This document shows positions 27,629-37,118 of a DNA stretch of 64,000 nt, piece after piece; the stretch's first letter is position 1; each line of letters opens with the position of its first letter. The position numbers and the translations under genes are program-made. Source of the DNA: Tolypothrix tenuis PCC 7101 (lineage in GTDB: Bacteria; Cyanobacteriota; Cyanobacteriia; Cyanobacteriales; Nostocaceae); assembly GCF_002368295.1 (NCBI RefSeq), contig NZ_AP018248.1:3844767-3908766 (forward strand). Reading direction: 5' to 3'. Under the pieces are notes generated by a model. The model was not told where the DNA came from, did not search any database, and saw only the letters and a list, made by a program, of their open reading frames with translations.

Positions 27629-28432
27629 ATGATAGTGACAGACTCTAGCTACGTATTTGCTAAGTCACAAAATTCTCCGGAACTGAAAAGACTGCAAACA
27701 ATTGAAAAAGTATTCGATCCAGCAACTCGCAAACAATTACTAGCAACAGGACTGACAACAGGTTGGCGATGTCTGGAGGTAGGCGCAGGGGCTGGTTCTA
27801 TTATGCGATGGATGGCAGACATCGTTGGTGAAAGTGGCAATGTTGTGGCTGTAGACATGGATACTCGGTTTTTACAAGGCTCTCAGCCATCGAATGTAGA
27901 AATCTTACAAGAGGATATTCGGTATTTAGAACTGGAGAAGCATTCTTTTGATTTGATTCATGCTCGTTTTGTTCTCGTCCATATCCCCGACTTTCAAGTT
28001 GCATTATCCCAAATGCTCAGTATGCTGAAACCAGGTGGATGGATTTTACTGGAGGAGCCTGATTTTGCTGCTGCTAGGGCAATTATAGGAAATTCACAAC
28101 TACTGCATTCAGTGAATCGAGTTAATCAAGCTATCTTGCAGATGTTTGCGAATAAAGGACTTGATTATGCTTTGGGTGTGAAGTTACCTGCTATTTGCCA
28201 AAGACAAGGATTACATCTGTTATCTGTAGACAATGATACACCCTTAGCTAATGGTGGTTTTGGGATAGCAACAGTGATGAAGATGTCTGCTATGCAACTT
28301 GCACAGGCTTATATTGCAACTGGTCAAGCTAATTATGAGGATATTGAAAATTATTGCCAATTTGCAGATGATCCCAGTACTTGGGCTATTTATCACGCCA
28401 CTGTGGGAGTTGTGGCGCAACAATCTGCATAA
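27629..28432 (+). CDS. Class I SAM-dependent methyltransferase
   Basis: 267 residues; AGGA sits five bases before the ATG. SAM-binding motif I is CLEVGAGAGSIMRWMA (48-63), the acidic end of strand 2 is VVAVDMD, and motif post-II is SFDLIHARFVLVHIPD, followed by LKPGGWILLEEPDF. This is the Methyltransf_25/UbiE-like fold acting on a small molecule. The C-terminal third is an unfamiliar cap. The substrate is unknown; neighbours give no pathway. Confidence 0.85.
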   Translation: MIVTDSSYVFAKSQNSPELKRLQTIEKVFDPATRKQLLATGLTTGWRCLEVGAGAGSIMRWMADIVGESGNVVAVDMDTRFLQGSQPSNVEILQEDIRYLELEKHSFDLIHARFVLVHIPDFQVALSQMLSMLKPGGWILLEEPDFAAARAIIGNSQLLHSVNRVNQAILQMFANKGLDYALGVKLPAICQRQGLHLLSVDNDTPLANGGFGIATVMKMSAMQLAQAYIATGQANYEDIENYCQFADDPSTWAIYHATVGVVAQQSA

Positions 28433-28470
28433 TTTATTTTGGTGTTGCATCAATGAGGGATGATTTATCT

Positions 28471-28776
28471 TAATACCAATTCAAATAATCTTGGCGATAC
28501 ATCAATATATTCTAGAGGGCACGGCAAGGCCCATTGGTGTCAACTTAAGTTAAAAGGCTTGCCCCACAAGCATTTTACCCCTCCCCTAACCCCTCCCCTT
28601 GCCAAGGGGAGGGGACGTTTTGGCTTTAGACAAAACTGGGGAGGGGTAACGCGGATCTTGATTGTAGGCGATTTGATGCAAAATCAAGTCTTGATGAGGG
28701 TTTCACGTTAAGTTGACACCGATAGACCTTGCCTTGTCCCTACAGTCTGTGGCATTCTTTTTTCAAATTGGTATTA
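28471..28776. repeat. Long imperfect inverted-repeat element, family 2, copy 2, with inner inverted repeat
   Basis: The outer ends are TAATACCAATTCAAATAAT and ...CAAATTGGTATTA. Inside, GGTGTCAACTTAA (28536) and TTAAGTTGACACC (ending 28720) form a second inverted repeat of 185 bp around CCCTCCCC/GGGGAGGGG tracts. It may be one element within another or a single 306-bp hairpin, because the pairing continues partly across the junction. Confidence 0.7.
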
Positions 28777-28929
28777 TGCACAGATGCAGAGAGAAGAAGT
28801 TTTAAATTTCAATCCGTTAAATTTCATTCCATCATTGAGAAACTAAAAGATGTGACTCTCCACCATGCTACGAATCACATCTTTAAAGGTTGTCAAATAG
28901 CCTTTGTTATCACTATTATAATTACTTTT

Positions 28930-29211
28930 TTAGCTGGCACTTAACCTTTGCAATAATTCTGTATATTTATCGAAATAAGGCTCATTCTCAATCATGCCAT
29001 TATCGGTGCAGGGATATTCATTGCCATCCAACCAGACTAAGGTAAATGGATTAATTCTTTTCTCTTTTGCCAAAACTTTAGCTGCGAGGACAACTAAATA
29101 ATTAGAGGTGACAATATCTCCACCTTGTAGTTTTAAGGCGAAGTCTTCTGCTAATCCATCGGGCACAGAGTCATGTTCAGCGTTGTAGTAAAGTTTAGAC
29201 ATTGTAGTCAT
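28930..29211 (-). CDS. Small hypothetical protein
   Basis: 93 residues (a second ATG at 29202 would give 90). The composition is balanced and acidic with plausible secondary structure: NAEHDSVPDGLAEDFALKLQGGD, SNYLVVLAAKVLAKEKRINPF, YPCTDNGMIENEPYFDKYTELLQRL. It has no signal, membrane segment or known motif. It resembles a real small protein rather than a chance frame, but I do not recognise the family, and no ribosome site is obvious. Confidence 0.5.
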   Translation of the reverse strand: MTTMSKLYYNAEHDSVPDGLAEDFALKLQGGDIVTSNYLVVLAAKVLAKEKRINPFTLVWLDGNEYPCTDNGMIENEPYFDKYTELLQRLSAS

Positions 29212-29522
29212 GCTTTGGAATAATGTTGGCGTTTAAAGTCCATGAAACTGACTCCATAAATTAGTTATGTTGATGCTTTTACCCTGGCATACATAACGGC
29301 ATTTATAGGTTCTGCTTGTTTGGTTATGCTTCCATCAAGCTAAGATTTCATTGAACCGATCAATTATATATTCATTTCTTTTTTGTAGCCTCTTTTGGTG
29401 ATGAGGTAGGGCAAAAAATCTTGTGTCTCTAGAAATGATTGATATTTTGCCAAAAAAAATTAAATTGGTAAAAATATTTATAGTCAGGAATTTCGCTTTA
29501 GTTGGAAGGATTCAAAGTCTCG
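29212..29522. other. Intergenic region
   Basis: About 310 bp without a gene or a clear repeat; it includes the promoter of the 93-residue protein. Confidence 0.35.
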
Positions 29523-31193
29523 CTAAAAGTGTTTGGCACAAAAAACTTTAGGTTGCTTGGGTAAGGTGACTGTCACAGTAGTTCCTTGATCAACTTGACT
29601 GGATAATGTAATCTTTCCGCCATGTAACTCCACGCAAGATTTAGCGATCGCTAATCCTAAACCTGTCCCTGGAATTGTCCCGACGTTACTTCCCCGGCCA
29701 AAGGATTGAAATAGGTGTTCTTGGTCTGCTATTGGTATGCCAATGCCTTGGTCTGTGATGGCAAACATCACTTCTGATTCTTTGCCCAGCAGCCGCACTT
29801 CTACAGTACCTCCCTGGGGAGAATACTTAACTGCATTGGACATTAAATTGACAAATATCTGCTGTAACAGTCCGCGATCGCCCCAAAAATCTTGGTAATT
29901 TCCACTGCTATGAAAAATTAATTCATGGCGATCGCTAATTAGTTCTTGCTCTTGTTCCATCAAATCACTGAAAAATTGCAGCAGATTCAGGGGTATGGGC
30001 TGAAATCTGGTTTTGTCGAGTTCGATTTGGTTGACCATCAGCATATTATCCACAAGTTTGGCCATAGACCTAGCTTTGTGTTCAATAATTCCTAGTAACT
30101 TCTGTTTTTTCGGATCGTCTAAATGCTGACCATGTTTAATCACAGTCGATGCTGCTGCCAAAATCGAAGTTAATGGGGTGCGATATTCGTGGGAAACTGT
30201 GGCGACTATTTGAGATTTAAATGCATTGAGTTGTTTTTCTTTGGCTAATGCAGCTTGAGTTTGGGCGAGTAATTCTGCTTGTTGAATTGCGATCGCTAAT
30301 TGTACTGACAATTCATTAAGCATTTCTACTTCATCAGTTTGCCAACCTCGCTCTCCGGAACTGTGGTGAGCAATCAACAAGCCCCACAGCTGATCTTCCT
30401 GCTGATCATTGTTACTTAAATTAATGGGAGCTACTAAATTTTCCTCGTTTTTAAATTGTTCTAACAACTGCAAATAAAAATTACTCCAGCCAGCATTGTA
30501 GAAATCAGACATGGGTAATTTACATCCCCAATGTTGGCGTTCTCCCCCCACCTGATTACAGACATTTTGGATGTTATTGTATGCTGGGGCAGATTCACAA
30601 CACTCAATTGAGCAAGCTACAGTTTTACCCTCAATATCTGATGTGAACTGATAAACCATGACGCGATCGCATTTGAGCAGCTGTTGTACTTCTACTACTG
30701 CTGTGTTTAAAATCTGCTCTAAGTCAAGAGACTGGCGGATTCGCAGCGCTGTTGTGGCAATTAAACGCTGTCGTTCTCGATGTTTGTAGAGTTGGGCTTG
30801 TAAATAAGATTGCTTGATGGCATTGCGAACAGCTAGTTGCAGTACTTCTGGTTTGAGGTATTGCTTGACTATATAATCTTGGGCACCCCGTTTCATTGCT
30901 TGGACGGCAACCTCTTCATCACCCCGTCCTGTGAGCATAATTACGGGTATAGGAGCCTCAAATATTTTTTGATTCAACTTATCAAAGAAATCCAAGCCAC
31001 TCATATCAGGCAGGCAAAAATCCAGCAGAATCACATCACAGCCAAATTCTTGACATAACGCCAAGCCGCTTTCTGCACAGTCTGCCTCTAAAATTTGGTA
31101 GGACTGATAGGGATCTTGTAAAAGATATCGACGATAGATTTTCCGATCCGCTGCACAATCATCAATAATCAGTAGCGTCGATTTGTCCAACAT
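29523..31193 (-). CDS. REC-GAF-histidine kinase (cyanobacteriochrome-like GAF without bilin Cys)
   Basis: 556 residues from the ATG at 31193; the longer frame starts at a TTG (31274) and adds 27 unconvincing residues. Receiver domain about 5-125 (phospho-Asp D58 in VILLDFCLPD; Lys in DYIVKQ). The GAF domain (about 148-305) has the cyanobacteriochrome layout (CDRVMVYQF, DFYNAGWSNFYLQLLEQF, LWGLLIAHHSSGERGW), but the bilin-binding Cys expected in AG.S.C[HY] is Phe239. The HisKA H-box is VSHEYRTPL (H335), then HATPase with GTGLGLAIAK. With an N-terminal receiver it is a phosphorelay intermediate. The nearby cphA-rcpA pair suggests a light-signalling cluster. Confidence 0.87.
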   Translation of the reverse strand: MLDKSTLLIIDDCAADRKIYRRYLLQDPYQSYQILEADCAESGLALCQEFGCDVILLDFCLPDMSGLDFFDKLNQKIFEAPIPVIMLTGRGDEEVAVQAMKRGAQDYIVKQYLKPEVLQLAVRNAIKQSYLQAQLYKHRERQRLIATTALRIRQSLDLEQILNTAVVEVQQLLKCDRVMVYQFTSDIEGKTVACSIECCESAPAYNNIQNVCNQVGGERQHWGCKLPMSDFYNAGWSNFYLQLLEQFKNEENLVAPINLSNNDQQEDQLWGLLIAHHSSGERGWQTDEVEMLNELSVQLAIAIQQAELLAQTQAALAKEKQLNAFKSQIVATVSHEYRTPLTSILAAASTVIKHGQHLDDPKKQKLLGIIEHKARSMAKLVDNMLMVNQIELDKTRFQPIPLNLLQFFSDLMEQEQELISDRHELIFHSSGNYQDFWGDRGLLQQIFVNLMSNAVKYSPQGGTVEVRLLGKESEVMFAITDQGIGIPIADQEHLFQSFGRGSNVGTIPGTGLGLAIAKSCVELHGGKITLSSQVDQGTTVTVTLPKQPKVFCAKHF

Positions 31194-31274
31194 AAAAGTA
31201 TGAGGATCTGCGAGATTAATAGAGTTTTTGAGAACTAGGTGATTACCCAATATTTCTCGGTTAAGGATTTTCAA

Positions 31275-31742
31275 CTCTTAATTTGGTTTGGGGAAAAGGT
31301 GAAAGGGTAAGGGTTAAAGGTTTTTTCTTGTCCCTTTTCCCCTTCCCCTTTTGCCCTTAACCAAAAAGTATTGGGTGATTACCTATTGCATAATTCTAAA
31401 AATAATCTAAAATAAATATAAATAAAATCTAAAATTTGTTGAAAAAACTTAAAGCGCTCGGCTAACTTGCCGGAAATATCACTCCAGTATTTAGTTATCA
31501 GCATTTAGTTGTCAGCAACTAGTGGGTAAATCCTAGAAATAGCCACTGAGAGGGGGAAACGACGTGACGCGAAGAGCCAAGAGATCGCGCAGACATAGAA
31601 ATTTAGACACACTGAGAACAACCATCCAGTGTGAATATTCAACGCCAGCACTAACCGACGGATACAATTTGCTGCTGTATCCTGTTCCTCAGCCGGAGTT
31701 GCTATCTAGTATTTCAGCTATCGAATATACACAAAGTTACTC
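31275..31742. other. Intergenic region with purine/pyrimidine hairpin
   Basis: Contains a GGTGAAAGGGTAAGGG / CCCTTTTCCCC-type inverted repeat at about 31286-31365 and an A/T-rich stretch. A 70-codon GTG ORF at 31564-31776 has a G-rich site upstream but overlaps the 3' end of the receiver gene; it is not called. Confidence 0.45.
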
Positions 31743-32186
31743 TCAGGCTGGCGGGGTATTAGCCTCTAGCCAATAGGCGACAAACGCTTGAATTGTCTTT
31801 TGGAGTTCTTGTGCATCCATCGGCTTAACAAGATAACCATTTGCGCCCTTTTGGTAACACAATTCAATATCCTTAGGATTTGATGAAGTAGTGAAAACCA
31901 CAATCGGGATTTCTTTAAAACAGGTGTCTTGCTTAAGCCTTTCTAAAATGTCACGACCATCAATCCCCGGTAAATTGAGGTCAAGCAGGATCACAGAAGG
32001 TTTAATACCCACAGAAGATTTTTCATTGTTGCCCGCTTGATAAAGTAAATCTAAGACCTCGTCTCCATTGGTACAGCGATAGATAGGGTTTTGCACAGCC
32101 ATGCGACGCATTAACCGTTGCAGCATCCTAAAATCTTCATTGCTGTCCTCAACCACGAGTAGAGGTTCATGAAGTTTCGTTGTCAT
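31743..32186 (-). CDS. rcpA: Phytochrome response regulator, Rcp1 type (single receiver domain)
   Basis: 147 residues from the ATG at 32186 (upstream TTG at 32201). A stand-alone receiver: acidic residues in LVVEDSNED, phospho-Asp D69 (VILLDLNLPG), Thr in VVFTTSSN and Lys in GYLVKPMD. The insertion AGNNEKSSVGIKPS and the C-terminal helix are typical of Rcp1-like regulators paired with cyanobacterial phytochromes. It follows the phytochrome gene by 57 bp on the same strand, the usual cphA-rcpA operon, and should receive phosphate from its kinase domain. Confidence 0.87.
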   Translation of the reverse strand: MTTKLHEPLLVVEDSNEDFRMLQRLMRRMAVQNPIYRCTNGDEVLDLLYQAGNNEKSSVGIKPSVILLDLNLPGIDGRDILERLKQDTCFKEIPIVVFTTSSNPKDIELCYQKGANGYLVKPMDAQELQKTIQAFVAYWLEANTPPA

Positions 32187-32243
32187 CAGTTGTCTTAACA
32201 AAATGCAATAATTAAAAAGATTTTTGTTACTTATCTTAAACTA

Positions 32244-34505
32244 TTACAGCGTAAAATAAAACGTTGAGCCAAGGCCAACATTAGACTCAAGCCAAATTTG
32301 CCCGTTGTGCAGCTCAATAATTTTCTTAACAATCGCTAATCCTGCACCAACTCCACCCCCGAATTTTTCTTGGGAGTGGAGGCGCTTAAATAAGCGGAAG
32401 ATAGTTTCTCGATGATGTTCGGGAATCCCAATCCCGTTATCGCGCACGTAAAATACAGGTGCAGAATTTTCGCCTGTCTGTTGTTGTGCAGCATCTAGAT
32501 AGCCAATCTCTACCCATTGTTCTGCTTTATCGTTATATTTCAGCGCATTGCCAACCAAGTTACTAAAAACTTCGTTTACCAACACAGCATCACAGGAAAT
32601 TGTTGGTAAAGGTCGAGGAATGCGAATATCCAAAACCTGAGAGTATTGGCGACTAGCATAAAAGATATCAATTACTTGGTTGATTAATTCGTTAATATCA
32701 GTAGCTTTGGCGCGTAGTTGTGCTTTTCCTAATTGTGCTAGTCGCAACAAAGCATTAATCAGCGCTTCCATCCTTACTGATAAGGTGACTACTGTTTCTA
32801 TGTATTCAATCCCCTCAGCATCAAGTACATGGGCATAGTCTTCTATCAGCACAGTTGAGTAATTATAGATACCCCGCAAAGGTTCCTTTAAATCGTGAGA
32901 TGCAGCGTAAGCAAAGGAACTGAGTTCACGGTTACTGCGTTCCAACTCTAGGTTAATTTTGGCTAACTCATCGGCTTTAGAAAGTACAATCCCTACGATC
33001 GCATTTCTGAGGGCGATCGCACTATCCAGTTCCGATTTTTTCCAAGGTAGGGACGTTAATTGTACTGTTTCCTGCCATTTGGCAAAAGATTTTCGCGGCC
33101 CCAAGGTAACATTACCATCAACATCAAGGTGAATAGATTCATTGGGATTTCCTGCCCAATTTACCGTTTGCATCACTTCCGGGCGAAACCAGAGAATGTA
33201 ATAGCGCCGCACTTGCGAAATCCGCAGTAGCAACAAGCCGCTAGCAGTATCTTTAAAGACAATCCCATCGGGGTAAAGCTTGGCTAAAGAATCGGTATAA
33301 AATAAATTTTCCCGTACCTGAGTATCTGCCCATTCAATTAAGGACTGAACTTGCTCAAGATTGGGTGTTACGCCCACCAAGGTAATTTCATTATCCAAAC
33401 AAACTGCGGCACCAGCAGCACTGACAACATCCAGCAAGCGGATTTCTGGTTTAATCAAAGCATCGATAAAATTATCAGCTTGGGAAATAGAGGCTAATAA
33501 TTCAGACTGGAGGGCTTTTAGCTTCACCTCATAGTCCCATTCCGAATGACTAACCTTGTGTGCTAACTCTGAAGAGACAATTTGTCCGAGAAATTCGCAG
33601 ATTTTTCGCACTTCGTAAGCAAGATACTTTGGTGTGTGATGATGGCAAGATATTAAGCCCCAAAGCTTCCCTTCCTGCATTAGCGAGATTACCAATAACG
33701 CCCTCACACCCATATTTTGATGAAATTCCACACAACAAGTATCCACACCCCTGAGTACAGACAAGGTTAAATCTAGAGGTTGATGGGTTATGGGGTGATT
33801 TATGGGTACGAGGTTCACTGCTTGAGCATTGAAATCTGGAATAAATCGCAGTTTGCAGCGGGTATATAACTCTCTACTCTCGATAGGAATATCTGTTTCG
33901 GGATAATGCAGGCCTAAATATGGTGGTAAATCCTCCTGTTTAGCTTCCGCAACGACAGCACCAGCCCCTTGCCCATCAAATTGATACGCCATTACTCGGT
34001 CAAACTCTGTGATTTTGCGGAGTTCTGTCACCACCAGATCTAAGAATTCTACCAGATTAGCAGTATTTTGCATTTGGGCGATCGCATCACTTACCAAACC
34101 ATGAAAACTAAAGAAACTGATTTCGGAATTAGATGCGGTAGCTTCCAACTCCACAATCAAAACATCTGCTGTGCGGTGGACAATACAATCAAAAAATTGT
34201 TCTTGATGATTAGTGATGATTGCTACTTTATAACTACTAACACTACCAATATTTTTTTCCCAGCACTGCTTGATAGTTGCAGTTTGTCGAGCATCAAATA
34301 AGCTGTCTAAAGATTGACCAAGCAAATCTTGGGTAGCTTTGCCAAAGTATTGCTGTGTATTGTTACTAACTTGCAGAATCTCTAACTGGGAATTCAGTGC
34401 CAGTAAGACACCATGAGGTTGAATTGAGCCAGCTAGATGAATCGCTCTGCGATCGTGGTTAGTCAAAAAAGGATTTTGGGCTGTAGTCTCTTCTGACTGG
34501 CTCAT
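32244..34505 (-). CDS. cphA: Cyanobacterial phytochrome histidine kinase (PAS-GAF-PHY-HK)
   Basis: 753 residues, close to Cph1. PAS about 20-125 (IHLAGSIQPHG), GAF about 140-310 (YPETDIP; SVLRGVDTCCVEF), PHY about 325-505 with the tongue motif PRKSF, H-box ASHDLKEPL (H537) and a HATPase ending GGGVGAGLAIVKKI. The bilin Cys of Cph1-type phytochromes aligns with C257; the N-terminal Cys used by bacteriophytochromes is His17, so phycocyanobilin attached in GAF is expected. Unusually, the residue after the bilin Cys, normally His, is Cys258. It forms an operon with rcpA. It senses red/far-red light in the cytoplasm. Confidence 0.92.
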   Translation of the reverse strand: MSQSEETTAQNPFLTNHDRRAIHLAGSIQPHGVLLALNSQLEILQVSNNTQQYFGKATQDLLGQSLDSLFDARQTATIKQCWEKNIGSVSSYKVAIITNHQEQFFDCIVHRTADVLIVELEATASNSEISFFSFHGLVSDAIAQMQNTANLVEFLDLVVTELRKITEFDRVMAYQFDGQGAGAVVAEAKQEDLPPYLGLHYPETDIPIESRELYTRCKLRFIPDFNAQAVNLVPINHPITHQPLDLTLSVLRGVDTCCVEFHQNMGVRALLVISLMQEGKLWGLISCHHHTPKYLAYEVRKICEFLGQIVSSELAHKVSHSEWDYEVKLKALQSELLASISQADNFIDALIKPEIRLLDVVSAAGAAVCLDNEITLVGVTPNLEQVQSLIEWADTQVRENLFYTDSLAKLYPDGIVFKDTASGLLLLRISQVRRYYILWFRPEVMQTVNWAGNPNESIHLDVDGNVTLGPRKSFAKWQETVQLTSLPWKKSELDSAIALRNAIVGIVLSKADELAKINLELERSNRELSSFAYAASHDLKEPLRGIYNYSTVLIEDYAHVLDAEGIEYIETVVTLSVRMEALINALLRLAQLGKAQLRAKATDINELINQVIDIFYASRQYSQVLDIRIPRPLPTISCDAVLVNEVFSNLVGNALKYNDKAEQWVEIGYLDAAQQQTGENSAPVFYVRDNGIGIPEHHRETIFRLFKRLHSQEKFGGGVGAGLAIVKKIIELHNGQIWLESNVGLGSTFYFTL

Positions 34506-34830
34506 AAATTTAGTTTAGTGGCAAGCTTATTTTTGCAATGCCGCAATTAAATTTTACATTTCTTTAAACCATAACAGAAAAATATATACTCAACGCAATA
34601 AAGCACGCTTAAAAATTATGTTTTGTAGAGAAACTGGTGCTGGGGTGGGTTTCCAACAGAATGTCCTCCGCTCCAGGTAACTCTGGTATTAGCAACGTAC
34701 TTGTCATAAAAAGTAAGCTACGCGTAGCCTCTTTGCCAGGAGACGCAGCGCTACTCATTCGTTGTTTCCACATTGTCGTTTCAGAAATCAAAAAGTAAAT
34801 TGTAATCGTTGTTATTTATATTAATGACCA
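34506..34830. other. Divergent intergenic region
   Basis: Holds the cphA promoter and a CTACGCGTAGC palindromic repeat at about 34712-34722 with GCAGCGCTAC downstream. A reverse ORF at 34609-34791 spans the repeat and is not called. Confidence 0.4.
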
Positions 34831-36078
34831 ATGCTAGTATTTTTTATTCATGGTGTTGCTGAATCAAAAGTTAAATTTGCCCAAGATTTAAAACATCTCA
34901 TTAAAGACGAATTATCACAACGTGGTAAAGATTTCCCATATTTCCATTCTGGATTTTATGCTGATGTTTTAAATAAAAAAGACAAAATCTGGAATTGTAT
35001 TGATAGAGATTTAAAAGACCTGAAATCACAAAATCCTAATGTTAATCTTCAAGATATATTTCGCGGACAAGAAATAAGAAGGGAATTTATCTCTGATTTT
35101 GTAGGAGATGCTTTCACATACCTTAACCCAGAACGAGGTGCGAAAATCCGAGAAGCAATTGCCGGGCATTTAGAAGATTTTGTCAACAATCATCCTGAAG
35201 ACAAAGATTTGCATATTGTTGCCCATTCTATGGGAACTGTTATTTTATGGGATATTTTATTTTCAGATAAATTTCAACCTGGTGATGCGGCATTTAAATT
35301 TCGCTCATTAATACTTGAAACAGTGAAAATAAAAAGCATTATTACTATGGGTTCACCTATAGTTTTATTCAATATGATGTTAGATATTAACCCTGAACAT
35401 GTTAATAAGTTTGCGCTGTTATTTCATCAACAACCTATTAGATGGACTAATATTATTCATTCTTCAGATTTAATTGCCTATCCTATCAGCTCTAGCTTAA
35501 AAATCAATGGAGTTTCTAATTTATCAGTACAAGATAAATTTATATCAACTGGTGCTAATGATTTAGAAAAGACTGTACGTGGATTAGCTGAGTTTCCTGC
35601 TATTGAAGCCGCTAGTAAAGTAAATCCAAAAATCAATCAAGCTTTTTCTTTGGCAGCGATTGCTTCTGGTGCAGGAGATGGTCATACTAATTATTGGAAA
35701 TGTACTCAAACCGCAAAAATTATTGTAGATAATATGTTGGGTGATGAGGAAAAAATAATAGATATAGTTATTGAGCGTCTCAAGAAAGTTTCTGGCATGA
35801 CAATTACATTATTAGAGGATACAGAGTCAGCACATAAAACAGATCCAAAAATGGATAAGGCTTGGGAGCAATACTTTGGTAAAGTTGATAAACTTAAAGA
35901 GCATTTTTATTTTGCAGATGGCAGTGGCAAACTAAGAATGCGAGATAATATTGCTCAAATACCTCATGTTTCTGTCTATAATGAATTAGGTAATTGTCAA
36001 TTTAAGGGTTATGTTGGTTTAGTTCATGCTAACGGACTAAGGCAGGAAGTAGAAGCTATTAAACAAAAATACTGTTAA
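34831..36078 (+). CDS. Large alpha/beta-hydrolase of unknown substrate
   Basis: 415 residues. It begins MLVFFIHGVAES, an oxyanion-loop HG motif, and has a lipase-type elbow HIVAHSMGT (S133), a possible acid in HSSDLIAYP (D213) and His285 in GDGHTNYW, so a full Ser-Asp-His triad is present. About 100 C-terminal residues (DEEKIIDIVIERLKKV...NGLRQEVEAIKQKYC) form an extra domain that I do not recognise. No signal peptide. The gene is A/T-richer than average and has no ribosome site. Effector-like lipases share the N-terminal layout, but no secretion or immunity genes are adjacent. Confidence 0.7.
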   Translation: MLVFFIHGVAESKVKFAQDLKHLIKDELSQRGKDFPYFHSGFYADVLNKKDKIWNCIDRDLKDLKSQNPNVNLQDIFRGQEIRREFISDFVGDAFTYLNPERGAKIREAIAGHLEDFVNNHPEDKDLHIVAHSMGTVILWDILFSDKFQPGDAAFKFRSLILETVKIKSIITMGSPIVLFNMMLDINPEHVNKFALLFHQQPIRWTNIIHSSDLIAYPISSSLKINGVSNLSVQDKFISTGANDLEKTVRGLAEFPAIEAASKVNPKINQAFSLAAIASGAGDGHTNYWKCTQTAKIIVDNMLGDEEKIIDIVIERLKKVSGMTITLLEDTESAHKTDPKMDKAWEQYFGKVDKLKEHFYFADGSGKLRMRDNIAQIPHVSVYNELGNCQFKGYVGLVHANGLRQEVEAIKQKYC

Positions 36079-36163
36079 AAGTAAATTGATTCAAGAGTAA
36101 GAGGTTATTTATAAAGCATTGATGATGTCTTACTACGCAAGTAATTTCAAAAATCAAATATGA

Positions 36164-36195
36164 TAAAAAAGCGTTGCTTTCCTAATAGCAACGCT
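36164..36195 (-). terminator. Rho-independent terminator of the peroxiredoxin-glutaredoxin gene
   Basis: AGCGTTGCT (36170-36178) and AGCAACGCT (36187-36195) form a 9-bp stem; on the reverse strand it is followed by a run of T (36164-36169). It sits 24 bp after the stop. Confidence 0.85.
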
Positions 36196-36218
36196 GAACT
36201 TGAGATAATCAAAAAAAT

Positions 36219-36953
36219 CTATCTTCCGCCAAAGTAAGATGCTAAAGCCTCAGAACCACCAATAAGTTGTCCATCAATAAATACTTGGGGAACTGTTGTT
36301 GCACCTGTAATCGCTTTTAAAGAATTAGTAGTAACATCCTTACCTAGGACAATTTCTTCATAATTCAAATTATGCTCCTTGAGCATTTCTTTTGCGCGGG
36401 CGCAGTAAGGACAACCTACTTTAGTAAACAGGGAAACTAGCTTCGGTTTTACTGCTTCAGGGTTAATGTATCGCAGCATTGTTTCCGCATCAGATACCTT
36501 AAAGGGATCGCCTGGCTCTTCGGGTTCAATGAACATGTTGTCAATTACACAATTTTTGACAAGCATAGAATAGCGCCATGAGCGTTTACCAAAGCCCAGT
36601 TCGGTTTTATCTACTAGCATTCCCATACCTTCAGTAAATTCTCCGTTACCATCAGGTATTAAAGTAATATTGGTGGCTTCTTGGTCTTTAGCCCATTCAT
36701 TCATGACAAAGGCATCATTGACGGAAATACAAACAATATCATCCACGCCATTTTCTTTAAATACATTCGCCAACTGGTTATAACCAGGTAGATGGCTAGA
36801 AGAACAAGTGGGTGTAAAAGCACCTGGTAAGGAAAAGACAATCACTGTCTTATCAGCAAACAGATCATCAGTGGTTATATTTATCCATTGGTTTTTTTTA
36901 CGAGTACGGAATGTAACATTAGGGACTCGTTGCCCACGGCGATTGGACAGCAT
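36219..36953 (-). CDS. Peroxiredoxin-glutaredoxin fusion protein
   Basis: 244 residues; a perfect AAGGAGG lies before the ATG. The N-terminal Prx5-type domain (about 1-165) has the peroxidatic Cys50 in PGAFTPTC. The C-terminal glutaredoxin domain (about 171-244) has CPYC (181-184), TVPQVFIDG and GG. The fusion lets glutathione reduce the peroxidase directly, so it detoxifies H2O2 and alkyl peroxides with GSH as donor. Such hybrids are known from cyanobacteria and some pathogens. It is cytosolic and monocistronic, with its own terminator. Confidence 0.93.
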   Translation of the reverse strand: MLSNRRGQRVPNVTFRTRKKNQWINITTDDLFADKTVIVFSLPGAFTPTCSSSHLPGYNQLANVFKENGVDDIVCISVNDAFVMNEWAKDQEATNITLIPDGNGEFTEGMGMLVDKTELGFGKRSWRYSMLVKNCVIDNMFIEPEEPGDPFKVSDAETMLRYINPEAVKPKLVSLFTKVGCPYCARAKEMLKEHNLNYEEIVLGKDVTTNSLKAITGATTVPQVFIDGQLIGGSEALASYFGGR

Positions 36954-37118
36954 AAGGCCTCCTTAAATAATCAATTTATTGAGAGTTTCAACAGTCAAAA
37001 GGCTTATATTCTTAGCTTTTGACCTGTTATGCATGAGATTTTAATTTGTCGGGATATACTAGTATAATTTTCAACTTCTTAACAACTTTCTTGAGTAATA
37101 AAAGCCAGGGAATAGCCT

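Noticed and set aside
31564..31776. 70-codon GTG ORF overlapping the end of rcpA
   Set aside because: A G-rich site precedes it, but it overlaps a convergent real gene and has no recognisable features.
34609..34791. 60-codon reverse ORF
   Set aside because: Spans a CTACGCGTAGC repeat and has no ribosome site.
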